Shown here: positions 1 to 7,091 of the stretch, one piece after another
Numbering within the stretch: position 1 is the first letter of the stretch
How the letters are laid out: each line of letters opens with the position of its first letter
Source of the DNA: DAOSWM01 sp035380045
Lineage (GTDB): Bacteria > Bacteroidota > Bacteroidia > Bacteroidales > Tenuifilaceae
Direction: 5' to 3'
Assembly (NCBI GenBank): GCA_035380045.1
Contig: DAOSWM010000068.1
Span: 1-13,128 of the forward strand
DNA length: 13,128 nt
Notes under the pieces: model-generated
Told to the model about the DNA's origin: nothing
Seen by the model: the letters and a program-made list of their open reading frames with translations, nothing else
The model's database searches: none
Translations under genes and position numbers: made by a program

Positions 1-3
1 GTC

Positions 4-80
4 GGTAATCGGTAATCAGTGATAAGTGATCAGTAATAGGTAATTGGTAATTGGTAATTGGTAGTTGGTATTTGGTAGTT
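4..80. repeat. Tract of eleven degenerate 7-bp repeats
   Basis: Eleven back-to-back heptads of the form RGTRRTH/RGTATTT run in unbroken 7-base register: GGTAATC twice, AGTGATA, AGTGATC, AGTAATA, GGTAATT three times, GGTAGTT, GGTATTT, GGTAGTT. The last TT (79-80) belongs to the cassette that follows. There is no coding potential. Similar tracts occur at about 1276-1359 and 12061-12116 in this window, always between genes. Function unknown. Confidence 0.85.
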
Positions 81-87
81 GGGCACA
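78..87 (+). other. Left half-site (R' box) of the cassette
   Basis: GTTGGGCACA contains GTTGGGC, which fits the GTTRRRY core recognised by integron integrases, with cleavage expected between G78 and T79. All ten bases are the exact reverse complement of TGTGCCCAAC at 1133-1142. Confidence 0.7.
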
Positions 88-121
88 ATATACAGAACCC
101 TGAATAACAAAGAGATTAAAG

Positions 122-1129
122 ATGAAAAATATTTGCTTTTTATTGCTTTTATTTTTTGATTTTGTTTTGATTTTTGGTCAATCTGAGAATCCCAAACCAT
201 ACAAAATTCTAAAAGGTCATAAACATAAGATTAATAGTATTTGCTTTAATAATACAGGTGATTTATTGGCAAGTGCAGGATGGGACAATACTGTTAGAAT
301 CTGGGATATGAATACATACCAAGAAAAATTCGTATTACTTGGACATGAAGATAATGTATGGGGTGCTATATATAGTCCTGATGATAAATTTTTGATTAGT
401 GGTGCGATGGATGCTTCAATGATTTTATGGGATGTTGCAACTGGTAAAAAAATTAAAAAAATGACCGTTGAGCCCAAACAAGCAAAACTTAAAGGAATTA
501 TTCCCGAACTTGATTTTGAATTACCAAATTCACTAGTACCAGGTGTTTATAATCCTTCAGGAGACCTGCTATTTGCAGGTTCAACAGATGGCTTAATTCG
601 CATTTTTGATATGAATAAACTTCAATTTATTGATACTTTATACGGTCATAAAGGCCCTGTAAGCAATTTTGCGATAAGCACCGATGGAAAGCTCATGGCA
701 ACTGGTTCATGGCAAAATGAGTTAGTTGTTTGGGATTTAGAGACTTTAAAAATAGTGCATTATATAAAGACCAAAAATAATAGTGCATATTCATTGAAAT
801 TTATGAGTAATGACACTCAACTATTTAGTGCAGGACACAATTCAATTAATATATGGGATATAGAAAGTGAGACAATAATAAAAACATTTGAAGGACAAAC
901 TGGTATGCAAGAATGTAAGTTTTCCTCTGATGGCAAATACTTAGCAAGTTGCGCTGAAGATTATACGGTATGGTTAAGAGATTTTGAAACTGAAGAAGTA
1001 ATCTGGAAGTATCGAGGGTCAAAAATGGAGATATCCACTCTAGATTTTAGTCCAGATGGAAAGTATTTAGTAGTAGGAACACCTGAAAGCGTCATATTGA
1101 TTTGGAAACTTGTCGATTTAATAAAATAA
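122..1129 (+). CDS. Secreted WD40-repeat beta-propeller protein (cassette cargo)
   Basis: This 335-residue protein starts with a Sec-type signal sequence (about residues 1-19, very rich in Leu and Phe, ending near FGQS). The rest is WD40 repeats. Seven blades can be seen, ending near the motifs VRIWD, MILWD, IRIFD, LVVWD, INIWD, VWLRD and LIWK, with 'SPDGKYL'-type strands and GH dipeptides between several of them. Seven blades would close one propeller, a scaffold for protein-protein contacts; there is no sign of an enzyme domain. About 25 extra residues (near 115-140) are inserted between blades 2 and 3. The start at 122 is preceded by an A-rich leader, and no promoter is seen inside the cassette, so transcription probably comes from upstream. 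The binding partner and role are unknown. It is longer than most integron cassette products and lies 3 bases upstream of the attC-like site. Confidence 0.9.
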   Translation: MKNICFLLLLFFDFVLIFGQSENPKPYKILKGHKHKINSICFNNTGDLLASAGWDNTVRIWDMNTYQEKFVLLGHEDNVWGAIYSPDDKFLISGAMDASMILWDVATGKKIKKMTVEPKQAKLKGIIPELDFELPNSLVPGVYNPSGDLLFAGSTDGLIRIFDMNKLQFIDTLYGHKGPVSNFAISTDGKLMATGSWQNELVVWDLETLKIVHYIKTKNNSAYSLKFMSNDTQLFSAGHNSINIWDIESETIIKTFEGQTGMQECKFSSDGKYLASCAEDYTVWLRDFETEEVIWKYRGSKMEISTLDFSPDGKYLVVGTPESVILIWKLVDLIK

Positions 1130-1132
1130 TAC

Positions 1133-1262
1133 TGTGCCCAACATGGGGTTTAGGCAATGTAGGCTGATTGGGGAACTTCAGAACTTCATCGTCCGTTCGG
1201 GGCGATATTGTCGTTTGACTAAATCGAAACTAGCGCTCCCGCACTTGCCATAATCCCGACCG
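1133..1262 (+). other. attC-like recombination site of the cassette
   Basis: It starts with TGTGCCCAAC (1133-1142), which contains GCCCAAC, a match to the R'' consensus RYYYAAC. Next comes a short unpaired spacer (1143-1145 against 1258-1261). The L arms follow: GGG/CCC (1146-1148 with 1255-1257), a mismatch, TTA/TAA (1150-1152 with 1251-1253), one extra-helical A (1250), and GGCAA/TTGCC (1153-1157 with 1245-1249). The bases 1158-1244 form the variable terminal part. With the circular junction to 79-84 the site from R'' to R' is 133 bp, inside the usual attC size range. Unpaired central spacer plus extra-helical base is the hallmark of a foldable attC. It directly follows the WD40 stop codon and may also act as that gene's transcription end. 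Confidence 0.75.
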
Positions 1263-1275
1263 TTTTCAGTAAAAT

Positions 1276-1359
1276 AGTTGTCAGTATTTAGCTGGCAATT
1301 TGCACTAGGGAAACTGGAAACTGGGAATTTAGAATTGAGAACTGAGAACTGAGAACTGA
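1276..1359. repeat. Tract of 7-bp repeats, right side of the cassette
   Basis: A 7-base register can be followed through AGTTGTC, AGTATTT, AGCTGGC, AATTTGC, ACTAGGG, AAACTGG twice, GAATTTA, GAATTGA and GAACTGA three times. The first five units are degenerate and the last seven are clear. It stops 6 bases before the macrodomain start codon. It probably formed one tract with 4-78 before the cassette inserted (inference). The gap 1263-1365 holds nothing else recognisable. Confidence 0.7.
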
Positions 1360-1365
1360 ATAAAC

Positions 1366-1881
1366 ATGGGAAAGGGGAAAATAAATATTATCCAAGGTGA
1401 TATTACCAAGCTAGAAGTTGATGCAATTGTAAACGCTGCCAACAGCAGTCTGCTCGGAGGAGGTGGTGTTGACGGGGCCATACACCGAGCAGCGGGTTCC
1501 GAGTTGCTTGAAGAGTGTAAAACGTTGGGTGGGTGTCCAACGGGTGAAGCGCGTATTACAAAAGGATACAACCTTCCTGCTAAGTTTGTAATTCACACGG
1601 TTGGACCAGTTTGGCGAGGCGGAAGCAACAACGAAGTGAACCTTCTAAAAAATGCATACCTAAACAGCCTTTTGCTTGCGCAAAAGAACGGAGTAAAAAC
1701 TATTGCATTCCCCAATATAAGTACCGGTATTTATGGATTTCCCAAACACAGGGCAGCAAAAATTGCTATCCGAACGGTGAAGGAACATCTGGCAAAAGCA
1801 AACCCCCCAAAGGAAGTTACCTTCGTTTGCTTCGATGAGGAGAACCTTGCAATATACAACGAGTTTATCGATACAATCTAG
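1366..1881 (+). CDS. Macrodomain protein, probable O-acetyl-ADP-ribose deacetylase (MacroD/YmdB type)
   Basis: This 171-residue protein is a single macrodomain with no other domain. Visible motifs are the N-terminal GDIT (Asp12, expected to contact adenine), NAANSSLLGGGGVDGAIHRAAG (23-44, split here as the substrate loop with Asn26 and Asp36), and the phosphate-binding loop ISTGIYGFP (about 118-126). These match the MacroD-type hydrolases that remove the acetyl group from O-acetyl-ADP-ribose and can remove mono-ADP-ribose from proteins. It is expected to be cytoplasmic. The in-frame codon TGA at 1357-1359 closes the frame upstream, so ATG 1366 is the natural start. The gene reads out of the repeat tract, and its stop overlaps the stop of the opposing regulator gene. 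The family is clear; the substrate in this cell is inferred. Confidence 0.92.
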   Translation: MGKGKINIIQGDITKLEVDAIVNAANSSLLGGGGVDGAIHRAAGSELLEECKTLGGCPTGEARITKGYNLPAKFVIHTVGPVWRGGSNNEVNLLKNAYLNSLLLAQKNGVKTIAFPNISTGIYGFPKHRAAKIAIRTVKEHLAKANPPKEVTFVCFDEENLAIYNEFIDTI

Positions 1882-3260
1882 AACTGCAGCCCATACTTTT
1901 CCAGCCTTCTATCGAGCGATTGCCGGGTGATGTTAAGTAGTTGGGCCGTTTCGGTTTTCTTAAAACCGGTTTCCTCCAGGGCTTTCACTATTGTACGTTT
2001 TTCAATTTCCTCTAAATCAAACGTTTCTTTTTCAGGAAGGTTTTCGTATACCATTTGGCTTGAAGAGGATATTCCTGGGAGCGAAAATTCTTTGATGGTG
2101 AGCCTGTCGCCGTCGCAAAGAATAATAGCACGCTCAATCATGTTTCTCAGTTCCCTAATATTTCCAGGGAATGCGTATGCCATAGCAGCGTTCAGCACAT
2201 TGTCGTCGTAACCCGTAACTTTTTTGTTTAACTTTTGGTTGAATAGGTCGATGTAGTAGTCGAAAAGCAAAGGAATATCCTCTGGGCGCTCGCGAAGCGG
2301 AGGAATGTAAATTTCGAATGAGTTAAGTCTGAAATACAGGTCGTTACGGAATTTTCCGTTTTCCAACAGCTCCTGAATATTCTGGTTTGTTGCAGCAATT
2401 ATTCTAACATCAACCGTAATATCGCTAGTGGCACCCAGCCTGCGAATTTTCCTGTCTTCTAAAACCCTGAGCAGTTTGCTTTGCATGGGTTGCTGCATGT
2501 CAACAATTTCATCGAGGAACAGAGTTCCTCCATTGGCAATTTCGAACCAGCCGGCCTTATCCTCAAGCGCCCCGGTATATGATCCCTTTTTATGTCCAAA
2601 AAATTCACTTTCGAACAGGCTGTCGGGTATTGCCGAGCAGTTAACGGCGTGAAAGTAGGAACTTTTTCGTTCGCTAAGGTAATGAATGCCTCTGGCAACC
2701 AACTCTTTACCTGTTCCGCTTTCGCCAGTAATCAGTACTGAGGTTGCATCGGCTTGAGCAACCTTGCGCATTAGCTCAATAACCTTTTGTATAGGTTTGC
2801 TTCTACCAACAATTTCGTAGCCTACGTTGTTTCTCAATTCTTTTGAAACAAGCTCAAGGGACTGATTCATCTCCTTTAACGTATGGCTAAGCTCAACAAA
2901 ACGGCGGGTTCGCTTAATGGCAGCCTTCATGTCCATGAGTCTGAATGGTTTTGGAAAGAATTCCATGGCGCCAAGCCTCATGGCTTGAATTACTGCGTCC
3001 ATATCGCCGTGACCAGTAATCATAATGACTTCGATATGTGGGTACAGCCTCTTAACTTTGTCGAGCACAGAGAAACCATCGGTTTCGGGTAACCTGAGAT
3101 CTAAAATAAGTATATCAACCTCTTGCTTTTCTAGTATTTTGAAGGCTTCCGAAGGCAGACCGGATGAGAAAACGGTGAATCCGTCATTTTCTAAAAACTC
3201 CCTGATTTCATCACGAAAAACTTTTTCATCATCCAGTACAAGAATATTTATTGATTCCAT
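1878..3260 (-). CDS. Sigma-54-dependent response regulator, NtrC family
   Basis: The 460 residues give the full three-domain layout. The receiver domain (1-120) has the acidic pair Asp10-Asp11, phospho-acceptor Asp54, Thr82 and Lys104. The AAA+ domain (about 148-385) has Walker A GESGTGKE (179-186), the sigma-54 contact loop GSYTGA (226-231, a variant of GAFTGA), Walker B TLFLDE (246-251) and arginine-finger region FRNDLYFRLN. A C-terminal Fis-type helix-turn-helix ends in ITRQSLDRRLEKYGL. It should be activated by phosphorylation and then use ATP to open sigma-54 RNA polymerase promoters. It starts 5 bases after the end of the sensor kinase gene on the same strand, so the two are almost certainly co-transcribed partners. 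Its target promoters are not known; one sigma-54-like site is noted upstream of yicC. The 3' end overlaps the macrodomain gene by 4 bases. Confidence 0.95.
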   Translation of the reverse strand: MESINILVLDDEKVFRDEIREFLENDGFTVFSSGLPSEAFKILEKQEVDILILDLRLPETDGFSVLDKVKRLYPHIEVIMITGHGDMDAVIQAMRLGAMEFFPKPFRLMDMKAAIKRTRRFVELSHTLKEMNQSLELVSKELRNNVGYEIVGRSKPIQKVIELMRKVAQADATSVLITGESGTGKELVARGIHYLSERKSSYFHAVNCSAIPDSLFESEFFGHKKGSYTGALEDKAGWFEIANGGTLFLDEIVDMQQPMQSKLLRVLEDRKIRRLGATSDITVDVRIIAATNQNIQELLENGKFRNDLYFRLNSFEIYIPPLRERPEDIPLLFDYYIDLFNQKLNKKVTGYDDNVLNAAMAYAFPGNIRELRNMIERAIILCDGDRLTIKEFSLPGISSSSQMVYENLPEKETFDLEEIEKRTIVKALEETGFKKTETAQLLNITRQSLDRRLEKYGLQF

Positions 3261-3265
3261 GAATG

Positions 3266-5494
3266 TTATGATTTTGGAATGATTACATCGAAGCGGGTGA
3301 ACTCATTTTCCTGGCTTTCAACCTTTATTTCGCCGAGAATATCCTTAATGAAACCGTACGAAATTGACAGGCCAAGCCCTGTTCCCTTGTCTTCCCTTTT
3401 TGTTGTGAAGAACGGATCGAATATTTTTTCAATGTCCTTTTGTTTTATGCCTATTCCGTTATCGAAAACGGAGAAGTAAACGTTCTCACTATCGTGGTTT
3501 GACTTAATAGAAATTCTTTTTTCAAAGGTTTTATCATTCGTTAACTTTTGTTTCTCGTCAACTGCAAACTTAGCGTTACCAACAAGATTTAGTACAACCT
3601 GCTCGAGCTTGTACTTGTCGCCAACAACCTTATCGCAACCTTCGGTTAGGTTAACTTCAAGCTTAATCCCTTGGTTCGCAAATTGTGTCCGAACCATGCT
3701 AAGTGCATTTTCGATAACCTGGTTAATATCAACCTTTTCAAAGGTTGCCGGTTTTTGGGTTCTTGAGAAGGTTCGAATGTGGTCAATGATTCGCTTAATT
3801 CTATCAACATTCTCAAAAATCAGGTTTAACTTCTCTTTCAGGTAGCCCTCGGTGAGGTTATTCTCCGATGCTTTAATAAGAACATTATCGAGCCCCATGG
3901 AAATGCCACCAAGAGGCTGGTTAATTTCGTGGGCAATTCCAGCAGCAAGCGTACCAAGCGACTCGAGTTTTGATTTTTGAGCAAGAAGCAGCTGCTGTTT
4001 TTCTTGCTTCTTTATTTCGCTTATCATCCTCTTTTCCAATTCCTTATTCATTTCTACAATCCTAAGTTCGGTTTCTTTTTGCTTCAGGAATTCCTTCTGT
4101 TTTACGCTGAAATATAGAATAAGTAGAACTAGTACGGTAAATAAGAAAAGAGCCAGAGCAATGAAAACCATTCGCTGGTATCGGGTTTTTGTAAGCTGTA
4201 ACTCTTGAATTTGGCTGTTCTGACGAAGAATTTCGTTTTCGCGTTCCTTTTGGGTTATTTCGTAAAGTATCTGTAATCGGGCAAGTTTCTGGCCACTTTC
4301 CTCGGTGTAGAGCGAGTCGCGAATGTCCGACCATTGCTTGTAGTATTCGAGTGCTTGCATGTATTTACCCTCAGCTTCGCTGAGAAGAGAAAGGTACTTG
4401 TACACATCGGCAGCCGATGTGGAGAGTCCCTCTTTTTTTGCAATATCCAATGCCCTGCTAAGAAAAATCTTGGATGAAGGGTAATCGTTAAAGGCGTTGT
4501 AGCACCTTGAAATTTTTACCAAGGAAGCAATTTGTGCTTGTACGTTACTGTTTTTTACCGACAGCTCCAGACACAGATTGTAGCTAGCAACTGCTTGTCG
4601 GTACTGTTCGAGTTCAAAGAAAACGTTCCCAATTCCTTCCAATGATTGTATCATTAAAGTGGTGTCGTTTTTTAGCTGGTTATGGGCAAGCACTTGGTTA
4701 TAGTATACCAGAGAACTGTCGAAATTTTGTAGGAGGTAGTATGTGTATGCAATCTCAAAGAAATCGTGCATCTTTTTTTCGATGGAGTTTAGTGACTCTT
4801 CAATGCGCGATGACTCTCTGAATGAGTTGAGACTTTCGTTAAATAGGCCTAGGTTTCTATGCACATTTCCAATCCTGCGGAGGGTTGATGCTTTTACTGT
4901 AAGACCCTGTCTGTCAAGTTTAGACTCGTTTCCCAGCAGGGTAATTACATTTGAAAATTCATTGTTAGCCCGAGTGTAGTTGTTTTGTTCAAGGGCAATT
5001 TCTCCTAATCGTTGGTGTATTTCAATTTGTAATTTTTTTTGATTAAGATTCTTCGCTAAATTTTGGGCTCGTTCAAGATGCCGAATGGCTAGATCGAGAT
5101 TTCTGGTTGCTTCATATACTTTTGAAATTCCATCAAGAGCCTTTATTTGGCTGTCGGCATTGTTTGTTCGTTCGTAGTGTACTAGTGCACGATTATAGTA
5201 GCGGAGTGCATTTTCGTATTGTCCAAGGTTGAAACTTGATAAACCCATAAGAAGCAGGGCTTGTCCTTCAAGACTGTTGTTTCCAATTCTTTTAGCGCTA
5301 AAAGCTGCTTTTAAACCGTATTCCAACCCTTTTTCAGGGTCAATGCTTGAATACATGTTACCAACGGTAATCATTAGCCTGAGTTGTTCCTCTCCCTGTG
5401 CCATGTTCATCAACTGTTCAAGGCTATCAACCGGAACTTGCGCATTGTGAAACAATGGCAGGAATAAAAAAAATAATGGTACTATTTTGCGCAT
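3266..5494 (-). CDS. TPR-containing sensor histidine kinase
   Basis: This 742-residue protein has an N-terminal signal sequence (about 1-19), a long helical region with repeated TPR motifs (about 30-400), a short coiled coil, and one transmembrane helix (about 442-464). A second coiled coil leads into the kinase core. The phospho-acceptor is His522 in AGIAHEINQPL, typical of NtrB-like HisKA domains. The ATPase domain shows the N box (Asn636, Asn640), G1 box DNGIGI (678-683), the F box (FDPFFTTK) and G2 box GTGLGLS (704-710). The TPR part is probably outside the cytoplasmic membrane and could sense a protein or peptide, but the signal is unknown. It is the first gene of an operon with the NtrC-type regulator 5 bases downstream. 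The gene upstream is divergent, with a 185-base gap, and no good promoter for this strand was found there. Confidence 0.94.
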   Translation of the reverse strand: MRKIVPLFFLFLPLFHNAQVPVDSLEQLMNMAQGEEQLRLMITVGNMYSSIDPEKGLEYGLKAAFSAKRIGNNSLEGQALLLMGLSSFNLGQYENALRYYNRALVHYERTNNADSQIKALDGISKVYEATRNLDLAIRHLERAQNLAKNLNQKKLQIEIHQRLGEIALEQNNYTRANNEFSNVITLLGNESKLDRQGLTVKASTLRRIGNVHRNLGLFNESLNSFRESSRIEESLNSIEKKMHDFFEIAYTYYLLQNFDSSLVYYNQVLAHNQLKNDTTLMIQSLEGIGNVFFELEQYRQAVASYNLCLELSVKNSNVQAQIASLVKISRCYNAFNDYPSSKIFLSRALDIAKKEGLSTSAADVYKYLSLLSEAEGKYMQALEYYKQWSDIRDSLYTEESGQKLARLQILYEITQKERENEILRQNSQIQELQLTKTRYQRMVFIALALFLFTVLVLLILYFSVKQKEFLKQKETELRIVEMNKELEKRMISEIKKQEKQQLLLAQKSKLESLGTLAAGIAHEINQPLGGISMGLDNVLIKASENNLTEGYLKEKLNLIFENVDRIKRIIDHIRTFSRTQKPATFEKVDINQVIENALSMVRTQFANQGIKLEVNLTEGCDKVVGDKYKLEQVVLNLVGNAKFAVDEKQKLTNDKTFEKRISIKSNHDSENVYFSVFDNGIGIKQKDIEKIFDPFFTTKREDKGTGLGLSISYGFIKDILGEIKVESQENEFTRFDVIIPKS

Positions 5495-5591
5495 GTAACT
5501 TGTTGGTTCAATCGTATAGAAGGTTACTAAGTTAGAATATTTTTTTTATATACGTAATTTAAAAACTCATGGGATAACCTACTGTATAAAT

Positions 5592-5620
5592 TTTGAAGTT
5601 AAGAAATCGTTGTACATTTG
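5592..5620 (+). promoter_or_regulatory. Bacteroidota-type promoter for the prenyltransferase gene
   Basis: TACATTTG at 5613-5620 is an exact match to the -7 box TAnnTTTG. TTTG at 5592-5595 lies 17 bases upstream and fits the -33 box. Transcription would start near 5627, leaving an AT-rich leader of about 50 bases. The rest of the divergent gap (5495-5679) is AT-rich with no other clear element. Confidence 0.6.
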
Positions 5621-5679
5621 CTAGTTAATTTTTATAAAACTATTTTAGCTAAATTTTTAATGAATTTTTTTCAAAAGAA

Positions 5680-6570
5680 ATGAAAACAAATTCGGGGGGG
5701 AGTATTAAGGATTACCTTTCGCTGGTTAAATTTAGCCATACAATATTTGCACTCCCTTTTGCATTGGTAGGTTATTTCATTGCAATATATTCCAACGATT
5801 TTGATTTCAGTGTTCGAACTTTACTCTTGGTAGTTCTTTGTATGGTTTTTGCACGAAATGCAGCCATGAGTTTCAACCGGGTTACCGACAGGTTTATTGA
5901 TAAGCGCAATCCAAGAACAGCATCGCGCGAAATTCCTTCGGGGAAAATACATCCGAGGAATGCATTCCTGTTTTCGATGGTGAATTCGATTCTATTTATT
6001 GCAACTACTTTCTTTATTAATGAGCTGGTATTCTACCTTTCGCCAGTTGCGCTTTTGGTTGTGCTTGGGTATAGCTACACAAAGCGTTTTACAGTTCTTT
6101 GCCATTTTATTCTGGGGCTCGGACTTTCGCTTGCGCCAATTGGAGCGTATCTTGCCGTAACCGGCAAATGGGCTTTGCTACCAATTTTATATTCGCTAAT
6201 TGTTCTTTTCTGGGTTGCAGGATTTGACATCATCTACTCACTGCAAGACGAAGAATTTGATAAGGAAGAAGCGTTAAGGTCGATTCCTGCTGTTTTGGGT
6301 AGAAAAAAGGCAACAGTTTTATCGTTTATTCTTCACGTTGGAGTTACAGTTTTGGTTATAAAAACTATGCTGGTACAGCAAACCGGTTTGTTGCTTTGGA
6401 TTGGTGCTGCCGTTTTTATCGGATTGCTTATTCTTCAGCATATAGCTATACGCCGTTCCAGCAATAGCAAAATCGATTTTTTGTTTGCTACAATAAATGG
6501 ATTTGCCAGCTTGCTTTTTGCGATTTTAAATATTTTGAGTTTATATTTCCCTAATTTACTAATCAATTAA
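5680..6570 (+). CDS. mqnP: UbiA-like polyprenyltransferase, probable MqnP (menaquinone synthesis)
   Basis: This 296-residue integral membrane protein has about eight or nine hydrophobic helices. The first prenyl-diphosphate/Mg2+ site reads NRVTDRFID (66-74) and the second is DIIYSLQDEEFD (183-194), the two Asp-rich motifs of the UbiA superfamily. The sequence around the first motif (FNRVTDRFIDKRNPRTASR) resembles the UbiA-like subgroup assigned to the futalosine pathway of menaquinone synthesis rather than MenA or classical UbiA. It would attach a polyprenyl chain to the aromatic precursor at the membrane. No other futalosine-pathway gene is in the window, so pathway assignment rests on family resemblance. 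Codons 5-7 contain a run of seven G (5694-5700), unusual for this genome and a possible slippage site. It is followed after 11 bases by a lipoprotein gene, probably in the same transcript. Confidence 0.8.
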   Translation: MKTNSGGSIKDYLSLVKFSHTIFALPFALVGYFIAIYSNDFDFSVRTLLLVVLCMVFARNAAMSFNRVTDRFIDKRNPRTASREIPSGKIHPRNAFLFSMVNSILFIATTFFINELVFYLSPVALLVVLGYSYTKRFTVLCHFILGLGLSLAPIGAYLAVTGKWALLPILYSLIVLFWVAGFDIIYSLQDEEFDKEEALRSIPAVLGRKKATVLSFILHVGVTVLVIKTMLVQQTGLLLWIGAAVFIGLLILQHIAIRRSSNSKIDFLFATINGFASLLFAILNILSLYFPNLLIN

Positions 6571-6581
6571 TTCTTTTTAAA

Positions 6582-7013
6582 ATGAAAACGTTAAGAAACC
6601 TTTTGTTAGTATTGTCAGCTGCATTTGCAATTGCATCTTGCGCAAATCAGCAGCCTAAAGAAGAAGTGAAGAACGAAATTGATGCTATTGAAGTTTCAGT
6701 TGATTCTTTACTTAATGATGCATCTGCCCTCGAAGGCAAAACTGTAAAATTTGTTGCAACAGTTGACCACACCTGCAAGCACAGTGGAAAACGGATGACC
6801 GTTTTTGGAACTCTCGAAGGCAAAACCATGAAAGTTGAAGGTGGTGAAATGGTTCAAAAATTTGATCCAGCTCTCAATGGACAAAAAGTTGAAGTTATTG
6901 GTATTGTTACAAAAGTTGCAACTGAACATGCTGAAGGTTGTGAAAATGAAGAAGGTGAAGAAAAACCAGCATTCGTTTATTCAATTGATTGCCTTAGCTA
7001 TAAAGCATTGTAA
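6582..7013 (+). CDS. Small lipoprotein with Cys/His-rich OB-like domain
   Basis: This 143-residue protein has a lipoprotein signal peptide ending in IAS-Cys20 (a good lipobox), so it should be lipid-anchored and exported. An acidic linker follows. Residues 50-110 have a beta-rich pattern (GKTVKFVATVDH, then GQKVEVIGIVTKV) that resembles an OB-fold type barrel. Between the strands lies DHTCKHSGKRM (62-72), and further on are His116, Cys120 and Cys137. The set His63, Cys65, His67, His116, Cys120 and Cys137 could bind a metal or heme or form disulfides; this is inference. It lies 11 bases after the prenyltransferase gene and ends before a strong terminator. The function is not established; I recognise only the general type, a short OB-like lipoprotein. 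Confidence 0.8.
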   Translation: MKTLRNLLLVLSAAFAIASCANQQPKEEVKNEIDAIEVSVDSLLNDASALEGKTVKFVATVDHTCKHSGKRMTVFGTLEGKTMKVEGGEMVQKFDPALNGQKVEVIGIVTKVATEHAEGCENEEGEEKPAFVYSIDCLSYKAL

Positions 7014-7034
7014 TTAAATTACAAAAAACTTATT

Positions 7035-7071
7035 GGGCTGAGGATTGAAAGCAAATCCTCAGCCCTTTTTT
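7035..7071 (+). terminator. Strong intrinsic terminator after the lipoprotein gene
   Basis: A perfect 12-bp stem (GGGCTGAGGATT, 7035-7046, with AATCCTCAGCCC, 7054-7065) has a 7-base loop and is followed by six T (7066-7071). It lies 22 bases after the lipoprotein stop codon. An A-rich run upstream (7022-7028) gives weaker terminator character on the other strand. Confidence 0.93.
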
Positions 7072-7091
7072 ATAAAATTCTTTAGATTATC

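Larger units (their letters stand above)
79..1262 (+). mobile_element. Single integron gene cassette (WD40 gene plus attC), integrase not in window
   Basis: The element begins with TTGGGCACA just after a G (cleavage point G78|T79), carries one gene after a short leader of about 40 bases, and ends in an attC-like imperfect palindrome whose last G is 1262. This is the normal order of a gene cassette: short leader, gene, attC. If it were circularised, the 3' end (G1262) would join TTGGGCACA (79-87) and complete the attC with perfect outer arms. In the linear state the right half-site reads GTTTTCA (1262-1268), which does not match R'' (GCCCAAC). That is the pattern left when a cassette inserts into an unrelated G|TT site rather than into an array. 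The cassette gene is visibly richer in A+T than the chromosome genes: bases 781-840 have 19 of 60 G+C, against 28 of 60 for bases 8581-8640 in tnaA. The boundaries are inferred from attC rules, not from comparison with an empty site. Confidence 0.72.

Noticed and set aside
1..80. Direct repeats at the window start considered as a CRISPR array
   Set aside because: The units are 7 bases with no spacers, so this is a short tandem repeat, and no cas gene is present.
5509..5516. TACGATTG on the minus strand as a promoter box for the sensor kinase
   Set aside because: One mismatch to TAnnTTTG, no -33 partner at a suitable distance, and it is only 15 bases from the start codon.
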